A stretch of 33,500 nucleotides of DNA from Nocardiopsis alkaliphila YIM 80379 (GCF_000341005.1 NZ_ANBD01000120.1:1-33500); one strand, 5' to 3'. Shown: positions 7,777 to 15,940, counted from the first letter of the stretch. Program-made: numbers and translations. The notes: generated by a model from the sequence alone, not told the origin.

Positions 7777-8016
7777 ATGGAGACCACCTTCATCGCCCTG
7801 ACCTTCATCGGACTACTCCTGCTCGGTCTGGTGGTCGGTTTCTTCCTGGCCATCTCCATCGGTATTCGCCGCCAGGACAACCGGGGCCGCTACCGTTCCC
7901 TTCGCGACGAGGAGAACGACAGCGCCCTCTCCCACACCGGACGTTACGTCTGCGGTCTGCGCTTTCGCGACGACACCGCCAAGGCCGCCCAAGACCGTGC
8001 GCCCACCACGGCCTGA
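7777..8016 (+). CDS. Small single-pass membrane protein, unknown function
   Basis: A 79-residue protein. Residues 3-29 form one hydrophobic helix (F-I-A-L-T-F-I-G-L-L-L-L-G-L-V-V-G-F-F-L), followed by a basic and polar cytoplasmic tail (I-R-R-Q-D-N-R-G-R-Y-R) that predicts an N-out, C-in topology. A GAGGAG Shine-Dalgarno sequence lies eight bases upstream of the ATG. I do not recognise a family. The tail includes R-Y-V-C-G-L-R-F-R-D-D. It may be co-transcribed with the possible leader peptide at 7691 and ends at a double stem-loop. Confidence 0.65.
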   Translation: METTFIALTFIGLLLLGLVVGFFLAISIGIRRQDNRGRYRSLRDEENDSALSHTGRYVCGLRFRDDTAKAAQDRAPTTA

Positions 8017-8110
8017 GCCCTTCCCCAAACCCTCCTCCGGCTCGTCCGACCACCCGCCCTCATCGACCTTCCGCCCCGGCGACGCGGAATGATCGTGAGA
8101 CCGAAGAACG

Positions 8111-8166
8111 CCCTGACGGGTCCGGCGGCGGAGCCGTCAGGGTCCGCGCGGCGGAGCCGCACGGAC
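8111..8166. terminator. Double stem-loop between convergent genes
   Basis: Two hairpins lie back to back. The first has perfect 9-bp arms CCCTGACGG (8111-8119) and CCGTCAGGG (8134-8142). The second pairs 8142-8152 with 8156-8166 with one mismatch. They separate the small membrane gene ending at 8016 from metB ending at 8179. No T-tract follows, as is usual for high-GC actinomycetes; a bidirectional terminator is likely. Confidence 0.6.
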
Positions 8167-8178
8167 CCCGGAAAGGGA

Positions 8179-9324
8179 TCAGCCCTCCAAGGCCTGCGAC
8201 AGGTCGGCGACCAGGTCGTCACCGGACTCGATGCCCACGGAGATCCGCACCAGATCGGCGGGGACCTCCAGCGCCGAACCGGCCGTCGAGGCGTGGGTCA
8301 TCCGCCCCGGGTGCTCGATGAGGGACTCGACCCCGCCCAGGGACTCTCCCAAGGTGAAGACCTTGGTCCGTTCGCATAGTTCCAGTGCCGCCTTCTCCCC
8401 ACCGCGCACGGCGAAGGAGACCATTCCGCCGAAGGAACGCATCTGCCGCTCGGCGACCTTGTGCCCCGGATGGTCCCCCAGCCCCGGGTAGTACACCTGT
8501 CGCACCGCCGGGTGACCCTCGAGGGCGGCCACGACGCGCTCGGCGTTCTCGCTGTGGCGGTCCATCCGCACCCCCAGGGTCTTGACTCCGCGCAGCGTCA
8601 ACCAGGAGTCGAAGGGACCCGGAACGGCTCCCATGGTGTTCTGGTGGAAGGCCAGCCGCTCACCCAGTTCCGCGTCGGACACGACCAGCGCTCCACCGAC
8701 CACGTCGGAGTGCCCACCGATGTACTTGGTGGTGGAGTGCACGACCACGTCCGCGCCCAGCGTCAGCGGCTGTTGCAGGTAGGGCGAGGCGAACGTGTTG
8801 TCGACCACGTACAGCGCACCACCGTCGTGCGCGATCTGGGCGACCGTTTCGATGTCGGTGATGTTCAACAGCGGGTTGGTGGGCGTCTCGGTCCACACGA
8901 CCTTGGTGTTCGGGCGCATGGCCTCGCGCACCGCGTCCACGTCGCTCTGATCGACCGCGTCCCAGGTCACGCCCCAGCGTTCGACCACCTTCGAGACCAA
9001 GCGGAAGGTGCCCCCGTAGGCGTCGCCCGGAATGATGATGTGGTCACCCGGCGAGAGGACCGCGCGCAGGAGGGTGTCCTCGGCGGCCATGCCGGAGGCG
9101 AAGGCGAGCCCACGTGCCCCGGCTTCCAGGGCCGCCAGGCATTCCTCCAGCGCGGTTCGGGTGGGGTTGGCGGTGCGGGAGTACTCGTATCCCTGCCGCA
9201 TACCGCCCACGCCGTCCTGGACGTAGGTACTCGTCTGGTAGATCGGCACCACAACGGCGCCGGTGCCGGCGTCCGGCTCCTGCCCCGCGTGGATGGCCAG
9301 CGTTTCAAACCCATCGAACTTCAT
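8179..9324 (-). CDS. metB: Cystathionine gamma-synthase/lyase family PLP enzyme
   Basis: A 381-residue enzyme of the Cys/Met-metabolism PLP family. It joins an activated homoserine to cysteine to make cystathionine, or runs related gamma-elimination chemistry. Visible hallmarks are E-Y-S-R-T-A-N-P-T-R (47-56), S-G-M-A (77-80), the PLP-pyridine aspartate in V-V-D-N-T-F-A-S-P (173-181) and the Schiff-base lysine Lys200 in H-S-T-T-K-Y-I-G-G-H. Length is normal for the family. Members with gamma-synthase or gamma-lyase activity are hard to separate by sequence alone, so the substrate is not settled. Cystathionine beta-synthase is encoded 1 kb upstream on the same strand, which suits either direction of transsulfuration. 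The start at 9324 has GGTGG four bases upstream. Confidence 0.92.
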   Translation of the reverse strand: MKFDGFETLAIHAGQEPDAGTGAVVVPIYQTSTYVQDGVGGMRQGYEYSRTANPTRTALEECLAALEAGARGLAFASGMAAEDTLLRAVLSPGDHIIIPGDAYGGTFRLVSKVVERWGVTWDAVDQSDVDAVREAMRPNTKVVWTETPTNPLLNITDIETVAQIAHDGGALYVVDNTFASPYLQQPLTLGADVVVHSTTKYIGGHSDVVGGALVVSDAELGERLAFHQNTMGAVPGPFDSWLTLRGVKTLGVRMDRHSENAERVVAALEGHPAVRQVYYPGLGDHPGHKVAERQMRSFGGMVSFAVRGGEKAALELCERTKVFTLGESLGGVESLIEHPGRMTHASTAGSALEVPADLVRISVGIESGDDLVADLSQALEG

Positions 9325-9407
9325 GTGGCCACCATAGTGCCCCTGTTCCCCACCGGACCTACCGTCATCTGGGAGGTCTCACGCTTCGGGACGGCTCCAC
9401 CGGAGGT

Positions 9408-10148
9408 TCAGGCCGGCGGGAAACGCGTGGACGATCCGGGTTCGGGCGGCGCCGTGGGGGCCTGTGGGGACGTCCCGGTGGCCCGGGTGGGCACGCGGGT
9501 CGGAGTCCCGGTGCCGCGTAGGGGCGGGTCCCAGCCGAGTTCGGGGTCGTAACCGCGTACGACCTTGCCGGGGACACCGGCGATGACCGAGTGATCCGGA
9601 TAGGTGCCGGGACGGACCACCGTTCCCGCGGCGACCACGGAGTTCCTGCCCAGGTGGACACCGGGCAGGATGACCGAGTTCGCGCCGAGCCAGGTTCCGT
9701 CGCCGATACTCACCGGGTCGTCCACGGGCCACTGGAGACCGACCGGGATCTCGGTGTTGGCGTAGGCGTGGTTCTGGTCGGTGATGTAGACGTAGGGCCC
9801 GGTGTAGACGTGGTCGCCGATGTCCACCGAGCGGTGAGCGACGATGTGGGAGCCACGACCGATCGCACAGCCCGAGCCGATGCGCACGACGGTGCCCTCG
9901 CCGAGATCGTAGTCGGGACCCATGCCGGCGGCCAGGGTGATGTCCCCACCCAGGATGGTGTGCACCCCGATCTCGATCCAGGGTTCGCCGTACAAAGTGG
10001 CGATGGGGAAGGCGATGGCCGAGCCGTCCCCGAAGCGGGCGAACTTGCCGGCCGCTTTGGAACCGGCTCGAATCTGACCGTGGTCCCGCGCATACGACCA
10101 GGCGGAACGGATGATCCAGGAGAAGAGCCGCGACACGGGGGCACCCAC
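9408..10148 (-). CDS. Hexapeptide-repeat (left-handed beta-helix) acyltransferase
   Basis: A 246-residue protein of the LbetaH acyltransferase superfamily. Hexapeptide-type repeats run from about residue 55 to 205, with features such as I-G-S-G-C-A-I-G-R-G-S-H-I-V, I-G-D-G-T-W-L-G-A-N-S-V-I-L-P-G and the classic closing A-G-V-P-G-K-V-V-R-G. Enzymes of this fold use acetyl-CoA or other acyl donors. The Y-I-T-D-Q-N-H-A-Y segment resembles sugar or O-antigen-type acetyltransferases. The last 35 residues are rich in Pro/Thr and look disordered. It lies between CBS and metB on the same strand. A role in sulfur-amino-acid activation is possible, but I see no serine-acetyltransferase signature. The start is GTG at 10148 or a second GTG at 10136; a palindrome abuts the first. 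Confidence 0.85.
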   Translation of the reverse strand: MGAPVSRLFSWIIRSAWSYARDHGQIRAGSKAAGKFARFGDGSAIAFPIATLYGEPWIEIGVHTILGGDITLAAGMGPDYDLGEGTVVRIGSGCAIGRGSHIVAHRSVDIGDHVYTGPYVYITDQNHAYANTEIPVGLQWPVDDPVSIGDGTWLGANSVILPGVHLGRNSVVAAGTVVRPGTYPDHSVIAGVPGKVVRGYDPELGWDPPLRGTGTPTRVPTRATGTSPQAPTAPPEPGSSTRFPPA

Positions 10149-10150
10149 TT

Positions 10151-10166
10151 ATTACCGGACAGTAAT
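10151..10166 (-). promoter_or_regulatory. Palindrome at acyltransferase start
   Basis: ATTAC-CGGACA-GTAAT sits two bases upstream of the GTG at 10148. On the minus strand it reads TTACTGTCCGGTAA, close to the TTACTGACCAGTTAA seen upstream of the thiolase gene. TetR-type operators often look like this, but no cognate regulator lies in the window. Confidence 0.4.
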
Positions 10167-10283
10167 GTCAACGCGAAGATTAGCAGTGTCCGATTATGCG
10201 GCACTATGTCCAGTGCTTGGACCCCGGGGCCCGAGCGGCGCTCGGTTCCGAGCGGCCCACGGAAGGCCGCCCGGAACCTACGA

Positions 10284-11651
10284 TCAGCCGGAGAGGTGGG
10301 CCAGCAAGTCCTGTCGGGTGAGAATCCCCACCGGCTTGCCGTCACGCAGCACCACCAGGGCACCCGAGGTGCGCAGCAGCCGCACGCAGTCGCTCACCGG
10401 GGTACCGGTGCCGACCGTGGCCAACGGCTTGCCCATGTGGGTCTCCACCAGGTCGTCCAGCTCGGCGCGGCCGTCGAAGAGGGCGTCCAACAGGTCGCGT
10501 TCGGCGATGGAGCCCACGACCTCGGCCGCCATGACCGGCGGCTCCTCCTTCATCACCGGCACCTGGGAGACGCCGTACTCGCGCATGATCGCCACGGCGG
10601 TACCGACGGTTTCGTCCGGGTGGCTGTGGACGAAGTCGGGCAACTCGCCTTCCTTGTCCGCCAGCACCTGGCCTGCGGTGGCCTCCTCGGTCTCGGCGGA
10701 CAAGAAGCCGTAGTCGGCCATCCACTCGTCGTTGAAGATCTTGCCGAGGTAGCCACGGCCACCGTCGGGCAGCAGAACGACGATGACGTCGTCCGGGCCC
10801 GCGTTCTCGGCCACGCGCAGGGCCGCCTCGACCGCCAGGCCGCAGGAGCCGCCCACCAGCAGGCCCTCCTCCTTGGCCAGCCGGCGGGTCATCAGGAACG
10901 AATCCTTGTCGCTGATCGCCACGATCTCGTCGCAGATCGCCGTGTCATAGGTGCCGGGCCAGATGTCCTCGCCCACGCCCTCGACCAGGTAGGGACGGCC
11001 GGTGCCGCCCGAGTAGACCGAACCCTCGGGGTCCGCGCCCACGACCTGCACGCGCCCCTGGGAGGCCTCCTTGAGGTACCGGCCGGTGCCACTGATGGTG
11101 CCCCCGGTACCGATGCCCGCCACGAAGTGCGTGATGCGCCCCTCGGTCTGCTCCCAGATCTCCGGGCCCGTGGAGTGGTAGTGCGACTCCGGGTTGTTCT
11201 GGTTCTCGTACTGGTTGGGCTTCCAGGCGTTCGGAATCTCCTGGGCCAGCCGGTCCGAGACCGAGTAGTAGGAGTCGGGGTGTTCCGGGGCCACGGTGGT
11301 CGGGCAGACCACGACCTCCGCACCGTAGGCGCGCAGCACCGACAACTTGTCCGGGCCGACCTTGTCCGGGCAGACGAAGACGCAGCGGTAGCCCTTCTCC
11401 TGGGCGACCATGGCCAGGCCGATACCGGTGTTGCCGGAGGTGGGCTCCACGATGGTGCCGCCCGGTTTGAGGGCACCGCTCTTCTCCGCTGCCTCGACCA
11501 TGCGCAGCGCGATACGGTCCTTCACCGATCCGCCCGGGTTGAAGTACTCGACCTTGGCCAGGATCGTCGGGGCCAACCCCTCGCTGACCTTCCGCAGACG
11601 AACCAACGGGGTGTCCCCGACCAGGTCGATGAGTGAGTCATATACCCGCAA
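10284..11651 (-). CDS. cbs: Cystathionine beta-synthase with CBS-domain tail
   Basis: A 455-residue enzyme that condenses serine (or O-acetylserine) with homocysteine to give cystathionine. The fold-II PLP domain fills residues 1-330, with the Schiff-base lysine in F-N-P-G-G-S-V-K-D-R (Lys44), the substrate loop E-P-T-S-G-N-T-G (69-76) and the phosphate loop G-I-G-T-G-G-T-I-S-G-T-G. Residues from about 340 to 455 form a tandem CBS-domain (Bateman) module, which in related enzymes senses adenosyl ligands. The start is TTG at 11651, supported by GAAGGAG five bases upstream. With metB it makes a transsulfuration cluster. The gene diverges from the SGNH hydrolase gene, with 240 bases between the starts. 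Confidence 0.95.
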   Translation of the reverse strand: MRVYDSLIDLVGDTPLVRLRKVSEGLAPTILAKVEYFNPGGSVKDRIALRMVEAAEKSGALKPGGTIVEPTSGNTGIGLAMVAQEKGYRCVFVCPDKVGPDKLSVLRAYGAEVVVCPTTVAPEHPDSYYSVSDRLAQEIPNAWKPNQYENQNNPESHYHSTGPEIWEQTEGRITHFVAGIGTGGTISGTGRYLKEASQGRVQVVGADPEGSVYSGGTGRPYLVEGVGEDIWPGTYDTAICDEIVAISDKDSFLMTRRLAKEEGLLVGGSCGLAVEAALRVAENAGPDDVIVVLLPDGGRGYLGKIFNDEWMADYGFLSAETEEATAGQVLADKEGELPDFVHSHPDETVGTAVAIMREYGVSQVPVMKEEPPVMAAEVVGSIAERDLLDALFDGRAELDDLVETHMGKPLATVGTGTPVSDCVRLLRTSGALVVLRDGKPVGILTRQDLLAHLSG

Positions 11652-11857
11652 CTTCGCTCCTTCGCATAGTGGCGCCCGGGTCGTCGGTCCGCCTGTGACG
11701 CATGTTCCCCGGTGACTCCCGAGGCGGATGGGACCGGTCCGGTCCCCACACTCTGAACTCTAACGCCCGTAACCAGCGAATTCGGCGTGCCGGAACCACT
11801 CTCCCCGACGTGCGCTACACCTGGCCCGCAGGCGCTGATCGTGTGCCTTCGAGGTAC

Positions 11858-11886
11858 GTGACCCCACGGTCACCCGGCGGTAACTT
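11858..11886 (+). promoter_or_regulatory. Promoter with palindrome over -35, SGNH gene
   Basis: GTGACC (11858-11863), a 17-base spacer and TAACTT (11881-11886) fit a housekeeping promoter. The start point would fall at about 11892, the ATG, giving a leaderless message. The -35 is part of a perfect palindrome, GTGACC-CCAC-GGTCAC (11858-11873), which could be an operator. Confidence 0.5.
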
Positions 11887-11891
11887 CGGGT

Positions 11892-12977
11892 ATGGGGGGT
11901 GTTGCGATGCTGAGAGCCTCGCGAGCGCGACGCATCGCCGCCGCCACCGCGTTCGGTGGAGGCGGCCTGACACTCGTGGGCGGAGGCACGGTGGCCCTGC
12001 TCTACCTCCAGGCCAAGCTGGCCAAGAGCGCGATCGGACACACCCGGTGGCTCAGGCCCCAGGCCGATGGTGTCTACGGGGACGGCGCCGGCCCACCGCT
12101 GCGCCTGTTGATGGTCGGTGACTCCACCGCCGCCGGCTTCGCCGTGTCCCAGGCCCACGAGACCCCTGGCGCGATGTTGGCCGCGGGGCTCGCCGCCGCG
12201 TCCGAACGCCCGGTGCTACTGCGTTGCACGGCCACTCCCGGCGCGACCTCGGCCGATCTGGCCGGTCAGGTCGCGCGGGCCGGCGCCCACCTGCCGGGCG
12301 GCCACTTCGACGTGGCGGTGGTCTTCATCGGGGCCAACGACGTCATTCGCCGGGTACGACCCAACGACGCGGTCGCCGCTCTACGCGAGGTCACGCGAAG
12401 CCTGGTCGATCAGGGCACACCCGTGGTGGTGGCGACCTGCCCGGACCTGGGCACGGTGCGCCCCATCGGCTGGCCGCTGCGCTCGGTGGCCCGCCGGGCT
12501 TCCCGACAGTTGGCGGCGGCACAGACGATCGCGGTCACCGAGGTCGGTGGACGGACGGTCTCGCTGAGCGACCTGCTCTCAGACGATTTTCGGTCCGATC
12601 CAGTTTCCATGTTCGGGCCAGACCGTTTTCATCCGTCAGCTCGCGGGTACGCTCAGGCCGCGTTCGCCATCCTGCCGTCCGCCTGCGCCGCGCTGAAGTT
12701 GCTTCCCGAACTCGACGAGCACGAGCGCACCCGCGACATCCTTCCGGTGGACCGAGCCGCCGTGGTGGCCGCCCAGACCCCGGGTACAGAGGTCTCAAGA
12801 GCCGCTGACCAGCACTCGGACGGGCTCCGGACCGGGTGGGCCGCCCTCATTCGCGGCCCCTTCCGTGCCCGGCTCCCGGCCCGCGCCACGACCCCGGATC
12901 AGCCGGATGAGGTGGCGGCTCCGGCGAACGCGCCTAGGTCGACCCCGAGTGGCGCGCGAAGGCGCCAGCCGGGTTAA
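11892..12977 (+). CDS. SGNH/GDSL-type hydrolase
   Basis: A 361-residue esterase-like protein. One N-terminal hydrophobic stretch (about 20-40) suggests a membrane anchor or uncleaved signal. The SGNH blocks are clear: G-D-S-T-A-A-G with nucleophile Ser78 (block I), G-A-N-D (146-149, block III) and D-R-F-H-P-S with Asp243/His246 (block V). These enzymes cleave esters of lipids or carbohydrates; the substrate here is unknown. The C-terminal 75 residues are polar, Pro/Arg-rich and probably disordered. Two starts are possible: ATG 11892, which fits a leaderless promoter, and ATG 11907, preceded by GGGGGG. The stop codon lies inside the operator-like palindrome of the thiolase gene. Confidence 0.88.
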   Translation: MGGVAMLRASRARRIAAATAFGGGGLTLVGGGTVALLYLQAKLAKSAIGHTRWLRPQADGVYGDGAGPPLRLLMVGDSTAAGFAVSQAHETPGAMLAAGLAAASERPVLLRCTATPGATSADLAGQVARAGAHLPGGHFDVAVVFIGANDVIRRVRPNDAVAALREVTRSLVDQGTPVVVATCPDLGTVRPIGWPLRSVARRASRQLAAAQTIAVTEVGGRTVSLSDLLSDDFRSDPVSMFGPDRFHPSARGYAQAAFAILPSACAALKLLPELDEHERTRDILPVDRAAVVAAQTPGTEVSRAADQHSDGLRTGWAALIRGPFRARLPARATTPDQPDEVAAPANAPRSTPSGARRRQPG

Positions 12978-12989
12978 CTGGTCAGTAAC
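12973..12989 (+). promoter_or_regulatory. Operator-like palindrome upstream of thiolase
   Basis: GTTAACTGGTCAGTAAC overlaps the SGNH stop codon and lies 28 bases upstream of the thiolase ATG. Its complement contains TTACTGACCAGTTAA, similar to the site at 10151-10166. Genes of acyl-CoA metabolism in actinomycetes are often controlled by TetR repressors at sites of this size; the link here is inference. Confidence 0.4.
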
Positions 12990-13016
12990 AACGTGACCCG
13001 AACAAGGACGAGGAAC

Positions 13017-14237
13017 ATGCCCGAAGCAGTCATCGTCGCCACCGCGCGCTCTCCGATCGGCCGGGCCTTCAAGGGCTCCCTGAAGGACATGCGTCCAGAC
13101 GACCTGGCCACCCAGACCATCGCCGCCGCCCTGGCCAAGGTCCCCGAACTGGACCCCACGAGCATCGACGACCTCATGCTCGGTTGTGGTCTGCCCGGGG
13201 GCGAGCAGGGCTTCAACATGGCCCGCATCGTGGCCGTGCAGCTGGGTCTGGACACCGTCCCGGGCGCCACCATCACCCGGTACTGCTCCTCTTCGCTGCA
13301 GACCACCCGGATGGCCTACCACGCCATCAAGGCAGGCGAGGGCGACGTGTTCATCTCCGCCGGAGTGGAGACCGTCAGCCGTTTCATCAACGGCAACAGC
13401 GACGACCAACAGAACGAGAACCCGCTCTTCGCGGACGCCAAGGCACGCACCGAGAAGCGCAAGGAGGGCGGCCAGGGCACCTGGACCGACCCGCGTGAGA
13501 ACGGCGAGCTCCCCGACGCCTACATCGAGATGGGCCAGACCGCCGAGAACGTCGCCGAGATCACCGGCGTTTCCCGGCAGCGCCAGGACGAGTTCGCCGT
13601 CCGTTCGCAAAACCTCGCCGAGAAGTCGATCGACAACGGCTTCTGGGAGCGCGAGATCAGCCCGGTGACCCTGCCCGACGGCACCGTCGTCAGCACCGAC
13701 GACGGCATCCGTCGCGGCACCACCTACGAGAAGGTTTCGCAGCTCAAGCCGGTGTTCCGCCCCGACGGAACGGTCACCGCCGGTAACGCCTGCCCGCTCA
13801 ACGACGGCGCCTCCGCGCTGGTCATCATGAGCGACACCAAGGCCAAGCAGCTGGGCCTCACTCCGCTGGCCCGGATCGTCTCCACCGGCGTGACCGGTCT
13901 GAGCCCCGAGATCATGGGCCTGGGCCCGGTCGAGGCCTCCAAGCAGGCCTTGGCCCGCGCCAACATGGCCATCGGTGACATCGATCTGGTCGAACTCAAC
14001 GAGGCCTTCGCCGCCCAGGTGCTGCCCTCCGCCGACCAGCTGGGCATCGACGTCGACTCGCAGCTGAACGTCAACGGTGGCGCCATCGCCATCGGGCACC
14101 CCTTCGGCAGCACCGGTGCCCGGATCACCGGCACCCTGCTCAACGGTCTCCGTTTCCACGACAAGACCTTCGGTCTGGAGACCATGTGCGTGGGTGGCGG
14201 CCAGGGCATGGCGGCCGTCTTCGAGCGCCTGAGCTGA
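13017..14237 (+). CDS. Acetyl-CoA acetyltransferase (thiolase)
   Basis: A 406-residue thiolase that cleaves 3-ketoacyl-CoA or condenses two acetyl-CoA. The nucleophilic cysteine is Cys90 (R-Y-C-S-S-S-L-Q), the histidine motif is G-H-P-F-G-S-T-G (His361) and the second cysteine is in C-V-G-G-G-Q-G (Cys391). The E-L-N-E-A-F-A signature is also present, so all catalytic parts are intact. I start at 13017 (M-P-E-A-V-I-V-A-T-A-R), the usual thiolase N-terminus with GAGGA two bases upstream, and not at the GTG at 12993. The sequence looks closest to FadA-type thiolases acting in fatty-acid or side-chain degradation. No acyl-CoA dehydrogenase lies nearby, so the substrate is open. A strong terminator follows. 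Confidence 0.93.
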   Translation: MPEAVIVATARSPIGRAFKGSLKDMRPDDLATQTIAAALAKVPELDPTSIDDLMLGCGLPGGEQGFNMARIVAVQLGLDTVPGATITRYCSSSLQTTRMAYHAIKAGEGDVFISAGVETVSRFINGNSDDQQNENPLFADAKARTEKRKEGGQGTWTDPRENGELPDAYIEMGQTAENVAEITGVSRQRQDEFAVRSQNLAEKSIDNGFWEREISPVTLPDGTVVSTDDGIRRGTTYEKVSQLKPVFRPDGTVTAGNACPLNDGASALVIMSDTKAKQLGLTPLARIVSTGVTGLSPEIMGLGPVEASKQALARANMAIGDIDLVELNEAFAAQVLPSADQLGIDVDSQLNVNGGAIAIGHPFGSTGARITGTLLNGLRFHDKTFGLETMCVGGGQGMAAVFERLS

Positions 14238-14274
14238 TCCGGCGCGGAACCTCCGTGGAGGACTCCGGCCCCGG

Positions 14275-14300
14275 GCCCCGGACCGAAAAAGGTCCGGGGC
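14275..14300 (+). terminator. Intrinsic terminator after thiolase
   Basis: Perfect 10-bp arms GCCCCGGACC (14275-14284) and GGTCCGGGGC (14291-14300) enclose GAAAAA, followed by TCCTTTCCTT. It lies 38 bases after the thiolase stop. Confidence 0.85.
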
Positions 14301-14491
14301 TCCTTTCCTTCGGGTTCGAACGAAACCATGCCCGAAGACGGAAAGCCCATGGGGTACGGCTGCGTAGCACCTTTCGAAAAACGGAATCACTCCGGCAAGG
14401 TAAAAGCCGGCGACCAGACCTTGTCCGAACCGTGATCGTGATGCATGGTCGCAGGTAAGTGCCACACGCCCAACGCACTGCGGAGGTGCCT

Positions 14492-14743
14492 ATGTCGGTT
14501 GCCCACTCGCCGGAGATCCACGCAAAGCTCATCGAACGCATCCCGGTCGTCACCGGCCGAGGACTCCACGAGTGGTTCGACTCGCTCGACAAGGGACCAG
14601 GCCTGCTACGTCCCCTGGACCGATCACACTGGCTCGCCGACGAGTACGACCTCACCCACGGCTACGCCCAGGCCATCGTCACCGAGTACGACCGCCGCCG
14701 CCGCAACCGATCCATTCCCACCCCACGCCGCGGAGATCTTTGA
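14492..14743 (+). CDS. Small DUF4287-like protein
   Basis: An 83-residue soluble protein. The motif pattern (I-P-V-V-T-G-R-G-L-H-E-W-F, then H-W-L-A-D-E-Y-D-L-T-H-G-Y-A-Q-A-I-V) matches the small DUF4287 family, in which a 'G+..E-W' helix precedes 'L....LGHGHANAIV'. No biochemical role is known to me. The ATG at 14492 is chosen because GGAGGT lies five bases upstream; a longer in-frame ATG at 14459 lacks such a site. The gene stands alone, bounded by the thiolase terminator and a long hairpin shared with the convergent Bax1 gene. The C-terminal R-R-R-R-N-R stretch is strongly basic. Confidence 0.75.
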   Translation: MSVAHSPEIHAKLIERIPVVTGRGLHEWFDSLDKGPGLLRPLDRSHWLADEYDLTHGYAQAIVTEYDRRRRNRSIPTPRRGDL

Positions 14744-14764
14744 TCCAAACACGCGGCACACGAG

Positions 14765-14810
14765 GAGGGGCCGCCCCGCGAGAATCCGAGGATTCGTGGG
14801 GCGGCCCCTC
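14765..14810. terminator. Long bidirectional terminator hairpin
   Basis: Perfect 13-bp GC arms (GAGGGGCCGCCCC at 14765-14777 and GGGGCGGCCCCTC at 14798-14810) continue inward through further pairs to a small loop near 14788. It sits between convergent genes ending at 14743 and 14835 and can serve both. Confidence 0.85.
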
Positions 14811-14834
14811 GCCGCGTGAACCGATGTCGAGGTA

Positions 14835-15734
14835 CTAATCCGCGAACATCGTCTTGATGATCCAGAGCAAGCGCAGGATCTCGATGTACAGCCAGATCAG
14901 GGAGACGGTCAGGCCGAAGGCGAACTGCCAGGCGAACTGGTTCGGGATACCGGCCTCGACACCCTCCTCGATGCCCCGGAACTCGATGGCCAGGGTCAAG
15001 GCGGCCAGCACCACGAACACGATGCCCACGCCCAAGCCCAGCCAGGTGGGCTCACGCAGGCCCATGCCACCGGAGATGAAGAAGCTGAGCACGAAGTTGA
15101 CCAGCATGAGGGCGGCGGCGCCGATGACGGCGTAGGTGACGGCCTTGACGAAACCGTCGGTCACCTTGATGATGCGGAACTTGTACAGCGCCAGCATCAC
15201 ACCGAAGACCGCGACCGTGCCGATCACGGCCTGGGTCACCAGGGACGTACCCGCGCCGGGGTCGCCCAGGGTCGCCGAAAGGGTGGTGCCGAGCAAGGCC
15301 GACAGACCGCCGACGAGCAGCCCCTCCAGGGCCGCGTAGATGAGGATCGCGACCGGGTTGGTGATCTGCTTGAACGCGATCACCAACCCGAGGATGAGTC
15401 CGCCGATCATGCCGACGAACGTCAGCCCCATGCCCAGGCCGGGGTTGCCCATGAAGAGGAAGTAGTTCAGGACACCGAAGATCGCGACGGTGCCCAGGGT
15501 CATCCCGGTGCGCACGACGACGTCGTCGATGGTCATCGGCTGGTCACCGGCGACCTGCTGGGGGTAACCCGGCTCGGGGTAGCCCTGCTGTGGGTAACCC
15601 GGCTGCCCGTAGCCCTGCTGGGGGTAACCCTGCTGGTACGGCTGTCCGTACCCCGGCTGCCCATAGCCCGGCTGGGGACCGGACTGCTGTTGAAGCGCCC
15701 GCTTGAGGACGGGGTTGGAACTCCGCATCCGCAT
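14835..15734 (-). CDS. Bax inhibitor-1/YccA family membrane protein
   Basis: A 299-residue multi-pass membrane protein. The first 65 residues are a cytoplasmic, Gly/Pro/Gln/Tyr-rich repeat (units such as G-Y-P-Q-Q and G-Y-G-Q-P). Seven hydrophobic segments follow from about residue 75 to 295, as in the BI-1 family, whose better studied members behave as pH-sensitive calcium leak channels. The conserved E-F-R-G-I-E-E-G segment and the final acidic residue are present. The low-complexity tail is common in actinobacterial members. The start at 15734 (or ATG 15728) lacks a strong Shine-Dalgarno sequence; a GAAAGG lies about 12 bases upstream. The upstream region has imperfect inverted repeats but no clear promoter. 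Confidence 0.92.
   Translation of the reverse strand: MRMRSSNPVLKRALQQQSGPQPGYGQPGYGQPYQQGYPQQGYGQPGYPQQGYPEPGYPQQVAGDQPMTIDDVVVRTGMTLGTVAIFGVLNYFLFMGNPGLGMGLTFVGMIGGLILGLVIAFKQITNPVAILIYAALEGLLVGGLSALLGTTLSATLGDPGAGTSLVTQAVIGTVAVFGVMLALYKFRIIKVTDGFVKAVTYAVIGAAALMLVNFVLSFFISGGMGLREPTWLGLGVGIVFVVLAALTLAIEFRGIEEGVEAGIPNQFAWQFAFGLTVSLIWLYIEILRLLWIIKTMFAD
15554..15674 (-). repeat. Coding repeat in Bax1 N-terminus
   Basis: Degenerate units built on CAGCAGGG(C/G)TACCC encode G-Y-P-Q-Q and G-Y-G-Q-P peptides. Spacing is irregular (about 15-30 bases) and stays in frame, so this is a coding low-complexity tract and not a CRISPR or satellite. It may vary in length between strains. Confidence 0.75.
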
Positions 15735-15868
15735 GTCTAGTAAAGGCCTTTCACGCGTGGATTACTGCCCACAAAGTAACGTACGGGCCTCGGCGCGGGT
15801 TCCGAAGCGAGTATCACCGTTGGGAAACGGCTTCGATCCGAGCCTTCCGGGCGCAGACCCCGGCGGGC

Positions 15869-15891
15869 GTGCCGGCCCGAGGGGCCGACAC
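15869..15891 (-). terminator. Stem-loop after proline dehydrogenase
   Basis: GTG-C-CGGCC (15869-15877) pairs with GGCCG-A-CAC (15883-15891) with one internal mismatch. It lies 50 bases past the proline dehydrogenase stop and would close the operon. Confidence 0.45.
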
Positions 15892-15940
15892 CCATACGGA
15901 CCACCGCCATCGACCGGGTTCCTCCTCCGGACGTGGCGAC

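Noticed and set aside
8179-11651. Read the CBS-acyltransferase-metB run as one operon with cysE
   Set aside because: The middle gene lacks serine-acetyltransferase features and gaps of 83 and 135 bases leave room for separate promoters.
12795-14465. 556-codon minus-strand frame over the thiolase gene
   Set aside because: An artefact of GC codon bias opposite a well-conserved thiolase; composition is unlike a real protein.
15554-15674. CRISPR-like repetition in the Bax1 gene
   Set aside because: Units are in-frame, irregular and without unique spacers; it is a Gly-Tyr-Pro-Gln coding tract.
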